Shown here: positions 44,901 through 56,435 of the stretch, piece after piece
How positions within the stretch are numbered: the first letter of the stretch is position 1
How the letters are laid out: every line of letters starts with the position of its first letter
NCBI GenBank assembly: GCA_037178855.1
Contig: JASJZC010000005.1
Coordinates: forward strand, 5,704,001 to 5,768,000
Source: Oscheius sp. JU75
Taxonomy: Eukaryota > Nematoda > Chromadorea > Rhabditida > Rhabditidae
Direction of reading: 5' to 3'
DNA length: 64,000 nucleotides
Position numbers and translations under genes: made by a program
Notes under the pieces: model-generated
Databases searched by the model: none
What the model saw: only the letters and a program-made list of their open reading frames with translations
Told to the model about the DNA's origin: nothing

Positions 44901-45311
44901 CAATAAACTCTTCCATAGGGACTCCTTCTTTTTTTTCCTTCTGTTTCAGGTACGTCTCTTTTCAAATTACGTGTAGTTAGGGACCAACCCGGACTCTAAG
45001 AATGGATCTAGTCTACTTTTAGTCTGTTTGGTAATGTCCACTATCGTAATGTTGGATGGGTAGTCTACTGGACTATTAAATCTCGCTGCGGACACCAGTT
45101 ATTCTTGTTCTCTGGATGATTTAGCGTGATTATGAACTAATACTGCCCAGATTCATGTTGTATTTATACAAGGATCGTGCCTTACGATATCCACGCCTAT
45201 TTAAACAGAACTATGGACTACTGTCCCTCCATGTCAGGTAACCAGCGCGTATTTTCCTTGTGGGCAGTCAGTCGTGATGGACAGAGGCCCAGATCTGACC
45301 AAACTAGATGG
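44901..45311. other. Spacer between convergent genes
   Basis: Holds the tetraspan 3' UTR and the 3' end of the adenylate-kinase-like gene. A further terminal exon of the latter could lie here but was not identified. Confidence 0.4.
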
Positions 45312-47120
45312 TCAAGCTACCGTAGTAACACTCTGTTTAGTCAAAAGACGAGAGCTTACCTTGTCCTGCGTCGTACTCAGTGTGTCCAGCACTACTGCGT
45401 AGTTATCACCCGTGTCCCCGTGATGGTCAATATACTTCTGTAGTCTCATCAGTTGACTCACCTAAACCCATTTTCATCTTCCTATCTTGCTTACCAACTC
45501 ACCAAGTCGTCCTTTTTCCTCGTCACCTCACTCATTCGAATCTTCTTCATTCGGTAAAAGTCAAGGTCTATCTCGGCGAACGAGTGATCCCGCAGGGCAA
45601 ACAATGTGATTCTCTGTAGATGTCGCTGGAAGGTAAAGCCAAAGTTGTGCAAGACGTTTCGAACTGTTGAGACAGTATTGGGCATTGGTCCCTGGAACAT
45701 CCGGAATCCTTCAGAAGGTAATGGGTCCTTTTGAGCCCAAAAAGAGGCTGTAATGTCAAGAAAATGTCAATTTTTGAGGGAACAAAAGTATTGGTGTATA
45801 AGATAGTCGAATGAACCTGCAAATGAAGTCGAACGATCCTCCGGGAGTCATTGAAGTAGCTAAGAAAAGGCGAAGCCGCCTTCTGGTAGTACTCTGCCCT
45901 TTTCTGCTGTCTGCCCTTGTCCACATCATCCGTAATAAAGTTCCGAAGCTCTTTGCTCAACTGAGGTCCGTTAGGAGCTTGTTGCTGCTTCTTTTGCTCC
46001 TCTATACTGGCTGTATCGTCGATTACTTTGAGATCTATCGCGAACATGATCGGACACTGAAGAGTACTCGTTGCGTTAAGTATATAAAGCTCACGGTTCT
46101 TTCAAATTTCTCCATACTCCTTTCGTGGTTTCGAGAAGCAAAACATTCTGTCTTGATTAGGGCGGAGAATTCCGGGACAAGGTCTGGAAAGACGGAAATG
46201 AAACTTGAAATAGGATGAGGGACAGACGTTCCATTCGAAAAATTTCGCGGTTAGCTTCCGAATCATCTCTACTTTTTTGAAAATAGCCCCATTGATATTG
46301 ATATTAAAACAGAACTGTATAAAACAAGGCTCATCTTTGTTCGCCTTCAGCTCTATAATCCCCCTTTAGGACCTATACATGAGACTGTTAGACTCTCTGA
46401 TCAGTTCTGAACATCTATAGAAAATACAATCAAAAAGGTGGAAAGGGATTTTCGAAACAGAACCAACTTCATCAGGTTTGATGACGCTGGACTATTGATC
46501 TGTTCTTCTGTTCTATTTTGTGTTCGTACACACCGCGGCGACGGACGAAGCGGCGCGGCCGCGTTTTATAGCTCAGTAGCTAGCGCGCTAAGCTATGAAT
46601 CTGAGCAACACGGGTTCTGAAAGGGCGGTAATCATTGAAACGTAGAACTGGACTGTTCAGAGAACAAAGCTTGGAAAAAAGATGTAAGTATACCTACCCA
46701 CGACAAATCTTTGAAGATACGAGGTCGTTATCTTGGCGTTGATCATCGACAGAATCCAGTCCAGAGAGAGCACACCTGTATCGGCCTGGAAACTCTTAAT
46801 CTCTCTCACTCTAAACAACCAACCTTGACTTTGGACAGAATCTCCGTCGGAGTCTCCACGGTATTGGCTAGTTTATTTGGCAGGTAGGAGAAGACAATCT
46901 CATCTATACATATGGGGACGAAATGGAATCGCTGGCTGAGTTCTTCAATCACGAGTCCCTTCTGTGATCCGGGCCCTCCAAAGATGAAAATGACGGCCTT
47001 GTCATTGGGCGGCGTCCGTCGAACGCCAGAGCCGATGTCCAAGGGGATCGGAGGTGGCGGAGCAAACTCGTCGTTCCTTGGAGCCTCTTCAGACGGCCCA
47101 CAGCTGGGAGCACATCCCAT
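45312..47120 (-). CDS. Divergent adenylate-kinase-like protein with MGC acylation motif, about seven exons
   Basis: Exons 46824-47120, 46698-46785, 46095-46183, 45817-46056, 45503-45691 and 45360-45461 keep phase. The last runs to TGA at 45312 either directly or after a 27-nt GT-AG intron, giving about 341-350 residues. The N-terminus MGCAPSCG predicts N-myristoylation and palmitoylation, so membrane attachment. A Pro-rich linker is followed by the P-loop FGGPGSQKGLVIEEL (about 47-61) and a kinase-like core (DEIVFSYLPNKLANTV; LDWILSMINAKITT; CPIMFAIDL). The canonical lid and the GFPR NMP-binding motif are not evident, so catalysis is doubtful. The pattern recalls uncharacterised nematode adenylate-kinase-like proteins. 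The C-terminal region (HSFAEIDLDFYRMKKIRMSE) is not classical kinase. Intron 2 contains a tRNA-like sequence. Confidence 0.8.
46555..46640 (+). repeat. tRNA-like sequence (degenerate tRNA or SINE) in intron
   Basis: TATAGCTCAGTAGCTAGCGC resembles a tRNA A box and D arm, and CACGGGTTCTGA resembles the start of a T arm. The T stem does not close and the B box is broken, so a functional tRNA is unlikely. Confidence 0.35.
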
Positions 47121-50100
47121 CAGGAGGGCTAATATTCACTGAAAAAATAGTAGTAATAGTCAGAGAATGGAAGCCTGAACGGAAGGAAGAGAGAGGGAGG
47201 CTTCCCCCTCCTTTCGATAACTGAGTCTCTGATTCAGAGAGGAGAGAGGAGAGGATTAATGGTACAGATGATTACTGCCCGGGATTCATTTCTTCTAATG
47301 GACAGGCTCGGTTGGGAAGAGATTGATCAAGAGCTTTAAGTGACGGAATCGGGTGATAAAGATAGCTCTAATGTGTTTTGGGAGAACTGCTTGATGGACT
47401 GTTCCCGATGGTTTTTGAGAGAGCTGTAGATATTTCTAGAGTGACTCAAGAATATAAACATTTTCACAGCATGTTGAAGAATGAAGAAAAGTAAAATGAC
47501 GATCTGGATACGAAAGAGAAAGAGAGTGGCTCCCTCAAAACTTCGATGTCTATGTCGAAGACGGTCCGCCTGTTGTCCGAGAACTGTGAGAAGGCTAATA
47601 GAAGAAGCCCCACAAGACATGGGGCGTTATTGGTGACGGAGTCGGAGAGAGAAGCCACCACTTTCTGGGAAAGGACAACAGACTTTCTGAATGGGTTCTG
47701 GAGAGAGGTAGAGTATGGGCATGGTCAGGTAGGAATTCGTTTCAGACTCGTTTACTGTTGTACACGCCGGCCTTTTCACAAAATCTTGTGCTTCACCCCA
47801 TCTTCTTTGAATTCATTGGCTGGGCTTTGCGACAATGGGCACCGTAACATGAAACGTGAACTGATCGAAGACTATGGGCAAAGGACTCGTAATAAAAAAA
47901 AGTGAGAAAGGGATGAGCGGATTGGATAGGAAGAGGCAGTTAAAAGGAAGAAGGATGGGGATTATGTTTATACCACCACGCGGTTTTGGTATTTCGGGGA
48001 GTCGGAGAACCGAAAGATATTCTGGAACATTCGTCAAGTCCAGAACAAAGAGAGGAAGTGGGTGGCGGCAAAACAGGCGATGATTAAAAGATTTAGTCGG
48101 ACTATTTTCTGGATTTTGGAGTCGCATGGAGGTCGGAGAATGTCAAGAGACGTGTTATTCATCTGTCTGTGTGTGGGAGAGTAAAAATAGCCCAGCTGAT
48201 CTTGAAGTATTCTTCAGCTCGTTTGCTCGATTGTCAGTGGGGGTTGATGAGGTTTTGGGGAAAGCTAGAGCATTGACAAGTCTTTAACAAGTTTTATGAC
48301 AATGTTCAAAAAGGAAGGGAAACGTAGCCAGTTCAATGACGTCCTATCCAGAAAAAAAATTCCATTGATTCTGATGATTCGGGCATGGCCTTCCTAGATT
48401 TGTTAGTGTCAACAATCCGACGGTCATGTACTGATGAGCTGTTACACTTCGCCAGTACCATGAACTCATTGAGGAGTGAACATGACTAGGTACTATTGAA
48501 ACCGTTGATCATGTGTATAGATTTCAAGTCTACACTGTCACGTTCTAGAATAAGGTCTTTCCCTCTGACTATTCTTGTTTATCGAACAGTGGAAAGATCA
48601 CTGCAGCGGTTACTTGAAAATCTTAGTCGACATCTGGATCTGAATAGCAATGAGATAAAGAACAGAGTCATTTTGGAGCTGGGACAAAAAGTATCTGAAT
48701 GGTTCTAGTGAGTCCAGTGACTCTATACTCTCCCGGAGACTGGATAAATGACTGTCATTTGGAAGAGCCTGTGGGCCAAGTACCCCTACCAAAGGAGAAC
48801 GAATAGAGACAATAGAGTAGACACACAAGACAATGAACCTCCAAGAAAGAGGTATAGTAAGAGAGGGAGAAGCGTAGCAGGACGGGCGCCATAGAGATGG
48901 GAGGCTAATGGAACCGCTTCTACTATTTACGGACTTGTCCTTATCGGACCCTGCGCGGATTATCCTCCCGTCCAATATATCTCGGAGAAGAAGCTCGACT
49001 CAATTAGACGTGGATTCAGATGAGGGGAGACTGGGTAAAAATACGACGCACTGAAAAACAACATATTTACGAGGAAATTGGTCTCTCTCCCCTCAGGGCT
49101 TTTTATTGTTTCTTCATCTCTTCAGAGAGACTACACTCTTATATCAGCTGCTCACATGTTTTGTTTTCCGTGTCGAGATCCTTCCTCTCATTCCGAGACG
49201 CCACCACGCGTGGGGAAAGAAAGATTGCTAGCCTCTTTGAGTTGTTGCACTCTGCTTTTTGGATGGTATTTGGAAGTCGAGAAGTTCCTATGCAAGGTTG
49301 TTTCAAACTTGGCTTGTTTGGAGCCACATTATTTTACAACTTGTTACGGTAAGCCACGGGCGACTGAACCCTTCGTAAATGACCAAAGACTCTTTCTCTG
49401 GCATATTGCTTTGGAGGATTTTACGGGCTGTTTATTCTAAATAAAGGACCCGTTCTTCCATCCGTTCTACGAAATGCTAGCCGTCAGTCTATACGTCGCC
49501 TTTCGAAAAAAAAATCGGTGTATTTGTAAAACGCGCACTTTCGGACCGAATTCAAGTTCAACTCTACTCGGCTGTCTTGTTCGAATTTTGTCTCGCGAGG
49601 GCCAGTTTGGCCGGGACGCCACTCTCGATTTGCATTATTGTAGATGCGTAACATTAGCGTGTTCAAAACTACAATTATATTTAGGCAAGTGGGCCGATCC
49701 CTGTAATCTGAAGGTTTCTTATCGAAAAATGGATTCGAGTCTTTCTCTGAGCCTCCGATTTGAAAAACTGACAGTACAAGTGTATCTCTAATGACAAAAA
49801 GTTTGGTAATAGTTCGGCAGGCGGCTCGGTTCATTCAAACGCGTTTTCGCGCGCATTTTTGAATTCGGCGGGATTTTGAAATCTTCTTCTCGTTTACGCC
49901 TTTTACTGCTTTTCTCAATTTTTTGCCTTATCTTTCATGTCTTTTCTTGCTCTCTTCAAGTAATATAAACTAGAACTGCCTTGTATAATGGTAATTGACT
50001 CCTATCAGTTGACCAACAGACGGGAGCAGATTGTACCAACGGAGAACAAGGCAGTCTTAGTTTTTATTTCTTGAAGCGAACAAGAAAAGACATAAAAGGT

Positions 50101-51257
50101 AAGGCAAAAAGTTGAGAAAAGCAGTGAAAAGGCGTAGAAATCGTAAACGAGAAAAAGATTCCAAAATCCGTCCGAATTCAAAAGTGCGCGCGAAAACCCG
50201 TTTGGATGGACCGAGCCGCCTGCCGAACTATTACCAAAGTTTTATTGACTGCAAAAAATTTAAAAAAAAAAAAACTACGATTCCCGCCGTAATCCTTCTC
50301 GAACAATGAGAGACTTCCCGCGGATTCAAACCTGGAATAGTCTGCTGGATGCTGAGGGGGAGTTCGGGGCAAATAGCCACAAAAAAAGAGTCGTCCAGTC
50401 AATTCGAAACCCCCAAGGAACTGTTCGAAATACGTTCTCATCCGATTTCTCTCCAGAATCGGGTGATGTTGCCTTCTAAGGTTTCGACACGTATCTAATC
50501 CTCCCTGGTCAGGATTTAGGGTCCGTTCTAATCCTGTGACGTCGGACAGAGAGAGCGAGAGAATGACGCACATACTGACGGGAGGTTTCTCCCTATTAGA
50601 ACAATTAGAGCTACGGTAGTTCGGGTGAAAATAAGGAGTAATGAGACGCAGAGGTCTGTTCAAGAGACGTATATTACGCGAATCGGACGATAATCAGGAA
50701 ATACACATTGAAAGAGAGACCCCCGTTTAATGGAAGTAGAGGAGCATGACTGGAAGTAATATGAACGCTCTAGTCTTTCGTTTTGTGGGAATTTCCAAAT
50801 TTTTTGACTGGACTGATAGAGCTAAAGACGAATCAGAATCTGGGGAAACGATTGGTTACTGCAACAAGAAAAGTCAGACTAGCCGCTTTTCGGAAATCTC
50901 GAAAAACACCGGCGGGATCGAAGCTGCTCAGATTTATAGCCCAGCGGCTCGTACACATAAGCAGACAAAAAGGGATTTACAGTAATATTTGGTTGCGAAG
51001 AAACTGCCCAATGTGCAATTTCAATCAAGAGTACCTGTAAAACTTGTCCTTTTTCTTCTGTTAACGCATTAAATAAAAAAACCGACGGAGAGTTTACGTT
51101 CTCCATCCTTTTTCCCAGAGTCGACTATGTTTCGGTCTTCAAAAAAAAACTTTATCCAAACATGACTCAAAACACTGCGCGATAAGGAGGGAAAAAAATG
51201 ACCATTTGAAATGGCAAAAAAAAACATTAGAAATCTACAAAAATGCTACAACACTTA
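47121..51257. other. Gene-poor region with a large palindromic element
   Basis: No gene supported. The open frames (47546-47905, 47813-48127, 48496-48708, 49078-49440, 50746-51040) lack domains and splice structure. The element at 49797-50243 is listed separately. The 5' part would hold the promoter of the adenylate-kinase-like gene. Confidence 0.4.
49797..50243. mobile_element. 447-bp palindromic (foldback) MITE
   Basis: Two arms of roughly 190-200 bp (about 49797-49984 and 50045-50243) are inverted copies at an estimated 80-90% identity. They share TTGGTAATAGTTCGGCAGGC, TTTTCGCGCGCA, GAATTCGG, TTCTCGTTTACG and CTGCTTTTCTCAA. The spacer is about 60 nt. The end 23-mer recurs at 24424-24446. 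No transposase frame is inside, so it is non-autonomous. Confidence 0.85.
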
Positions 51258-52015
51258 TTATTCACAAATACTCGCCTTTCGACTGTAGGGAACGACGTAG
51301 TTCGCGGGGAAGAAGCCTTCTTTGCCACTGCACAGCCGGCCAAACCACCAATCCGGGCCGTCGCGACGTATGACCGTGATGATTTCCTGCAAAAAAGGAA
51401 GGAAGATTACTGGGTGAAGGCGACAAAAACGGACGTGCTTCTTGAAAGAGAGCTCGTCTTCGGAACGGGAGAAGAAATCGAAGAGGGCCTGGACACTTTG
51501 ACAGTCAAATTCGACGAGCAGAAGACCTTCTTTATCCAGCAGCGACGTGCTCTTGTAGTGCTCGATCAGCTCGTTCAGCGAGAGAAATTTCTTATGATGC
51601 TCCCAGATATAATATGTTCCTACCTGGAAATCGATTGAATACAAAAAAAATCACAATGAAAGCTCACTCTATAATCACGACAGATGCGATAATGCTCGAC
51701 ACCGACGATCCTTTTTACGGAGAGACTAAACTCGTCTGGCGAGCTCTCCGACTGTCGTACTAGGAAGCTGCCCTCTCTCTTCGTGTGGTTGACCAAGAAA
51801 TTCACCGCGGCCGTCCGTCGAATATTGCCAAAGAACCATTTGCAAGGCCGAAATTCAATGTAGCTGCTTGGGATGAGTCCTTCGGCTCCCTGCAGCTCGG
51901 CCTTGGACCAGTAGGGATCGCAGTCTTTGTTCAGTACTTTGAGCACGTCGCCTCGTCTAAAGCAGAGCTCGTCCTCGGCCGCAGCACTGAAGTCCTTCTT
52001 GGCGACGGCTTCCAT
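51258..52015 (-). CDS. sem-5: SEM-5/GRB2-like SH3-SH2-SH3 adaptor, three coding exons
   Basis: Links phosphotyrosine receptors to SOS and Ras signalling; cytoplasmic. Exons 51668-52015, 51435-51623 and 51258-51386 join in phase 0 to 221 residues (human GRB2 is 217). The N-terminal SH3 begins MEAVAKKDFSAAAEDELCF (ALYDY-type loop altered to AKKDF). The SH2 starts at WFFGNI, with the phosphotyrosine-binding FLVR motif in GSFLVRQSESSPDEFSLSV (about 83-101). The C-terminal SH3 has ALFDF (161-165), the Trp pair DWWFG and PANYV. A non-coding first exon is likely, since the ATG lies three bases after a TTTCAG acceptor. Domain order and length match a full orthologue. The C-terminus ends SRKASICE. High confidence. 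Confidence 0.95.
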
Positions 52016-52727
52016 GCCCTGAAACACATGATTTATAATATCCAAAGAAAAAGAACGAGCAAGAGTATAGTCAGAAGTATTGAACAGGATACATCTGAAC
52101 AACTAAGCAGCGTTCTCACAGGAAGAGAAAATGTCAACTAAACGAAGACTTCGCTAATTGAAGAAGCGGTGAAGCAAGGTTGCCAAAGAAAGCACAGTAT
52201 GGAAGGCCAGATCGAATAGACCAGAACTGAATTTCAGAGTGCATCCAAAATGTTTTCAGATGGTCGGAGATACGGAAGAAACACAGCACTAGAAGAGGCA
52301 AAATGAAGATTGCTGAAGACGACCACTACTCTTCTCCAAAAGATAGCTTCTGCACTCTCCCTCTAAGCTGTACATTTTTATTGTTTTGTTAATATTACTA
52401 CGATACATTTAAGCAAAGGGAAGAGGAAGAAGCGAGCTGTAGATGAAAAAAGGAACGATTTATGATATGAGAATACCTAATTTATGACGTTCAATTTGCG
52501 CGCCCATCGTAACCAACAGTTTGCGCGGGGAAAATCGAAAAACCGGTGGTAATTGGTATTTCGGTCGCTCCTGTTCTGCTACCTTTTTCCATCTTCCTGT
52601 TTATTTCTTTAACCTCCTCTGTTATGAAGACGTTCGTAAACATTTTTTGTACCTTTTTGTACATGTAGAAGAGAGAAGAAGGATAATTTGACTATTCCAG
52701 TCTTCTCTTCCCAATTACTCAGACAAT
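52016..52727. other. Divergent promoter region between the sem-5 and 4TM genes
   Basis: Contains the sem-5 5' UTR intron and AT-rich sequence. No other feature is recognised. Confidence 0.4.
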
Positions 52728-53402
52728 ATGAACTCCCTGATATGCGGCCGCATGCACATGACGAAAGGATTCGATGGAAGGGTAAATCAGTTTTCAATTG
52801 TCCATCATATACCGAATTTTCAGAGCGCTGCAATCACGATTATTCTCTCCGAGCTGAGCATTTTGGCCATAGTCCCCAGCTTCTTGGTTCTCGCCGGTAT
52901 TTCCGATCAAATTTCGAGTCATGGAAGAATGTATATGGTAGCATGCTTTGTTCTGGTAGGTTCAACATTACTGCTTTCTGCTATGGTCAAATTTTAGGCA
53001 GCTGTTCTTCTTCTCCTAACCATCCCTACGATTCTGGCCTACGTGGGAATTCACAAACACAATGCCCGACTGCTCGTTCCTTACATGGTGATTCACATCA
53101 TTTCGGCTATCTTCATCCCCATCGTATCTGTCATTGCGTTCGTTTTGCTTCTTATCAACGACCCGCAAAATGTTAGTTCTTATTTTCTATCCACCACAAC
53201 CACGATCCAGCTGTTCGTTGAGCATTACGTCGTCATCTTCATGCTCGGTCTGGGCGTCAACTTCATCATCTTCTTCACCAACCTCATCATCTACTTCGTA
53301 TTCGACAACACGTACAAACTTCTTAAGGAGCACGAAAACGTCACGGACGAGCCCGACATCGAGGTGAATCCTCTTATCGCTAACAACTCCCAGAAGTTCT
53401 AA
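52728..53402 (+). CDS. Four-span membrane protein (LAPTM-like), four exons
   Basis: Exons 52728-52781, 52824-52955, 52998-53171 and 53211-53402 have introns of 42, 42 and 39 nt, all in phase 0, giving 183 residues. A short N-terminal tail (MNSLICGRMHM) precedes four hydrophobic spans (around ILAIVPSFLVLAG; CFVLAAVLLLLTIPTILAY; IISAIFIPIVSVIAFVLLL; FMLGLGVNFIIFFTNLII) and an acidic cytoplasmic tail (ENVTDEPDIEVNPL). The tail contains EVNPLI, which resembles an acidic dileucine-type sorting signal. Topology, size and the tandem neighbour suggest an endosomal or lysosomal four-span protein, but no family-defining motif is certain. Confidence 0.75.
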
Positions 53403-53660
53403 TTCGTCATGGTCCTTCAATCTGCAACATTTGTACATTCTTTCTATTTTTCTGCCCCTTAATTACGTTATACTTCATCAAATGAATGTTTTGATGACAT
53501 TTCAATTTTTTGGTTCTGTTCGTTTGAACAATGTGCATACTTTTTCACTCCGATTTTGTTTTCTATCCTGCTCTGAAATCTTCAAAACACATTTCCAGGA
53601 AGAAATGGTTACCACTCGCGATACATTCTATCGCAACGACCCGAGATACCTTACCTGTGG

Positions 53661-54356
53661 ATGCATTCATTCCGAGGCGATTCGGTTGTGTTATTGTTCA
53701 ACATATACCTTCTTTTCAGACTGCGGTCCGGATTCTGTCTTGGACTCAAATTGTCTTGCTGTTCGTCGGTGCTTTTGCCCCGAACAACCCTTTCGGGTAT
53801 ACACCATTTGGTCAATTGAGTCTCTTCGTGGTCTACCCCCATATTCTTGCCTTGCGTGCATTTTATAAGAGCGAACATCGTTACCTGCTTCCCATTCTCT
53901 GCATCCATTTATTTCAAGCCTTCTTTTTTGTGAAAGTGATCGCGACTGGCCTGATGGTTAGAAGTTCTCCCCTGAAGGCTTGTTTTGTTCACATTTTACG
54001 CTTGATTTCAGTCGTGAAGGCACTATAACAAAATTTTTCAGAGAAGTGGCTATTCTGAACGCGGAATCTGTACTATCATGATCTTGCCCCTGGCGGTCTT
54101 CATATACTTCGAATGTATCCTGTATATCCGCGCTTACAAGTATCTAGCAGACAAGAGAGCTTCGCAAGCTGTGGACAACGGCTTGACTACCACCGACAAC
54201 ATCACCCAAAACCATCACAGCGTTGCCAGTCATCCGTCGGATATCGGTTTCCACGATCAGACGGCCGACATGCAGGCTCCTCCGAGCTACCAGGCTGTTC
54301 CAACCGCTCCGACAGAATTCGAGCACAAATATGGGAACAGCGGATACCCGGTCTAA
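53661..54356 (+). CDS. Four-span membrane protein with PPSY and PTAP motifs, three exons
   Basis: Exons 53661-53684, 53720-53956 and 54042-54356 join in phase 0 to 191 residues. The first exon encodes only MHSFRGDS. The ATG was chosen because this frame alone joins the downstream frame and mirrors the first exon of the neighbour. Hydrophobic segments lie around ILSWTQIVLLFVGAF, LSLFVVYPHILAL, CIHLFQAFFFVKVI and MILPLAVFIYFECILYI. The cytoplasmic tail of about 70 residues ends with APPSYQAVPTAPTEF: a PPxY motif (binds NEDD4-type WW domains) next to a PTAP motif (binds TSG101/ESCRT-I). This suggests ubiquitin- and ESCRT-directed trafficking, as in LAPTM5-type proteins. Same strand and tandem with 52728-53402, so probably a diverged duplicate. 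The exon 1 assignment is the weakest part. Confidence 0.7.
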
Positions 54357-54648
54357 TTTGTATTATTCTTCGTTACCACGTGTTTCTGTCTTACTTATCG
54401 CCCAGTTTTAAAATTTTAATAAACGTCATCTCTTCTTTTTACTCTTTCAAATGTGTTCGGTATCCATGCTCACGTCGTATCCGATCAGATAATCACAGAA
54501 TCGTCACTGGAATGCTCTTTTCAACAGATCGTCGAGCTGGGATGGTGAAGAGAAGTATTAACGTCGACTTCGACATGTTTTTTCCCGACTCTTTCCATAA
54601 ATTCGACGTCAATTATAATGTGATTTCGTTTTGTTATACTTTAAATTC

Positions 54649-54655
54649 TATAAAG
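54649..54655 (+). promoter_or_regulatory. TATA box for the 86-aa gene
   Basis: TATAAAG 46 nt upstream of the ATG at 54695; it supports that start over an upstream in-frame ATG at 54542. Confidence 0.55.
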
Positions 54656-54694
54656 AGCAAAATCTTGCTGTTTTTGAAGAAAACGCCCTTTGAA

Positions 54695-54955
54695 ATGCCG
54701 TCTAAAGAAAGCTTTCAGTCGTTCGACGCGTTCCGCCAAGCTCAGAACATCGACGTTTATGTGCAAGAATTTTTCGACTCGATCTCAACTTCGGACTTGT
54801 TCGGCCCACTTTCTCCTAGCTTCGCCGAAGATATGCTCAATTACAGTCAGCCAGATAAAGACGACGAAGAGGAACGTGTTCTCCTGCAGATCCTGGAGGA
54901 GGTTGGTATCACTCGAGCTCTTCAGTACAGTGAAGAAGTGAACGTACCTTTGTGA
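54695..54955 (+). CDS. 86-aa acidic protein, intronless
   Basis: Eighty-six residues from MPSKESFQSFDAFRQAQN to EEVNVPL. The body is acidic and helical (VYVQEFFDSISTSDLF; PDKDDEEERVLLQILEEVG), with no signal peptide or membrane span. An upstream in-frame ATG (54542) would add about 51 residues of AT-rich sequence, but a TATA box lies between the two ATGs, favouring the shorter form. No family is recognised. Codon use is clearly coding-like. It lies close downstream of the PPSY/PTAP gene (338 bp), on the same strand. Confidence 0.6.
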   Translation: MPSKESFQSFDAFRQAQNIDVYVQEFFDSISTSDLFGPLSPSFAEDMLNYSQPDKDDEEERVLLQILEEVGITRALQYSEEVNVPL

Positions 54956-55947
54956 ATAATGTATCGCTGTAATATGTCAAGAGCCTGTTTTTATTAGAGA
55001 CTAATTATGGATTTTATAAAGTTTTACCCGCCTTGTTGACAGTGTTAGAACGACCGAACAAATGTATCGGTCCTAACACCGTGTTACGAAGTTTTCGCGT
55101 TTCGAAACTACAAAAAAAACATTTGTTGGACCAAATAGACTGACAATAAACATCTAGAACAGAGGCAAACCCATTTGGTTCGGGCTAAAAAAAAAAGTGG
55201 GTGAAAGACGCTATAAAATGTAGAGGACGAGGAGAAGGAGGGAGACTGAGAGCGGCGTCGATGAGCTGAGGAGCGGGTGACCGTTGCACAGAGAGCCACG
55301 ACAGGAGCAGACACTGAAAACGGGCAGAAGTACCCCCTTTTGATCGAATGTTATGAGGGCTTCTCGAGGGAACACATTGTGATATCCATCAAAATATTAC
55401 AACCTCACGTTGATGAGTCAATACAAATCGACCGGTTGCTAATCAATTGTCAGACTGGATGGATGGGTACTTCATTACTTGCGAGCTATTTTATATCGGC
55501 AAGTAGCAGCCGGAGCAAACTCTTCTTCAAAATTTGCATGACCCATTGACTAAGGACTGATAGACTCTACCAAAAGGTCTCATCCGTTCTAAAGACAGCT
55601 GTTTTCCTGTCAAGAGGGTCAACAGTTTGGATGGTATCAAGAGTCAACTGATACCGGGACTACTTCCTCACTAGGTATGTCTGTTCTCTCTATGGACTAT
55701 CCAGATACTTTTCCAGTGAGTACCCTTCCTCTAACTTTCAGTCTATAGTCTACAGGAATCAAGACTGATGCAGAGCGAATAACCTACACTTGTGTTTACA
55801 CTTCTTCTCCGTTCTACTAATTCCTAAGTTCGATTTTTACAACCTATCAAAAAGATAGCATAATTCTGTTCCATCCCTTCCTCCCTCGCGCACTCCTAAT
55901 CACTGCGTTCCATCACAAGAAGATATTTTGTCGGGTGTGCGGAGGGA
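54956..55947. other. Spacer; nothing recognised
   Basis: Contains the 3' flank of the 86-aa gene. The open frame at 55277-55549 has no supporting features. Confidence 0.4.
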
Positions 55948-56435
55948 TTACTCACTCGTTGTAAACCTAGACAGATTGCCCTGTCCAAAAGATTAACAAT
56001 AAGCTCCGAGAGAGTCATACCTCATTGAGGATTCCTGCGGCTGGCCTCTGGCTACAAGTTCGGTAAGATTGAAGGTGTGACAGAACGAGTGGTCTGAAAG
56101 GACACTAACGGAGTTGGTGCGATTGAAGCCGAAGAGCAGAATCGAACCGAAGCAGCCTCGGATGAAGCCTTTGGCTCCGGTACCTGGAATAGACGATCGG
56201 TCAGAGCTTTGGAACGTGTTGTCAATTGGTACTTCTCTGGTTAAAGGAAGAAACTGATTCCGCGGCTCACAGACAAAGTGATACGAATGTTTGGAGGGCA
56301 CGAACTGATCTCGTAACAACTTACCTGTTCGCCAACTGACTGTACTGATATCGTTAAAGACAGAGAGATCTGACCGCTCATCTCCTGAGAGTACCTAGTA
56401 GGCCCAAATATTGTAGTAATAGTCAAGTTGTTCAT
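55948..56435 (-). CDS. Probable partial gene, unknown extracellular-type protein
   Basis: Exons 56325-56435, 56021-56253 and 55948-55966 join in frame to about 120 residues. The sequence has several N-x-S/T sites (NLT, NRT), beta-strand-like alternation (GQISLSLTISVQSVGEQ) and two Cys (RGCFGSILLFGF; SFCHTF). The internal intron of 71 nt is longer than typical here. No signal peptide was found at the apparent start, so upstream exons are probably missing or the gene is broken. No family is recognised. Confidence 0.4.

Noticed and set aside
46555-46640. Functional tRNA
   Set aside because: The T arm does not pair and the B box is interrupted.
53612-53684. ATG at 53605 as start of the PPSY/PTAP gene
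   Set aside because: Its frame enters the intron in phase 2, which is incompatible with the hydrophobic frame of exon 2. The ATG at 53661 joins in phase 0.
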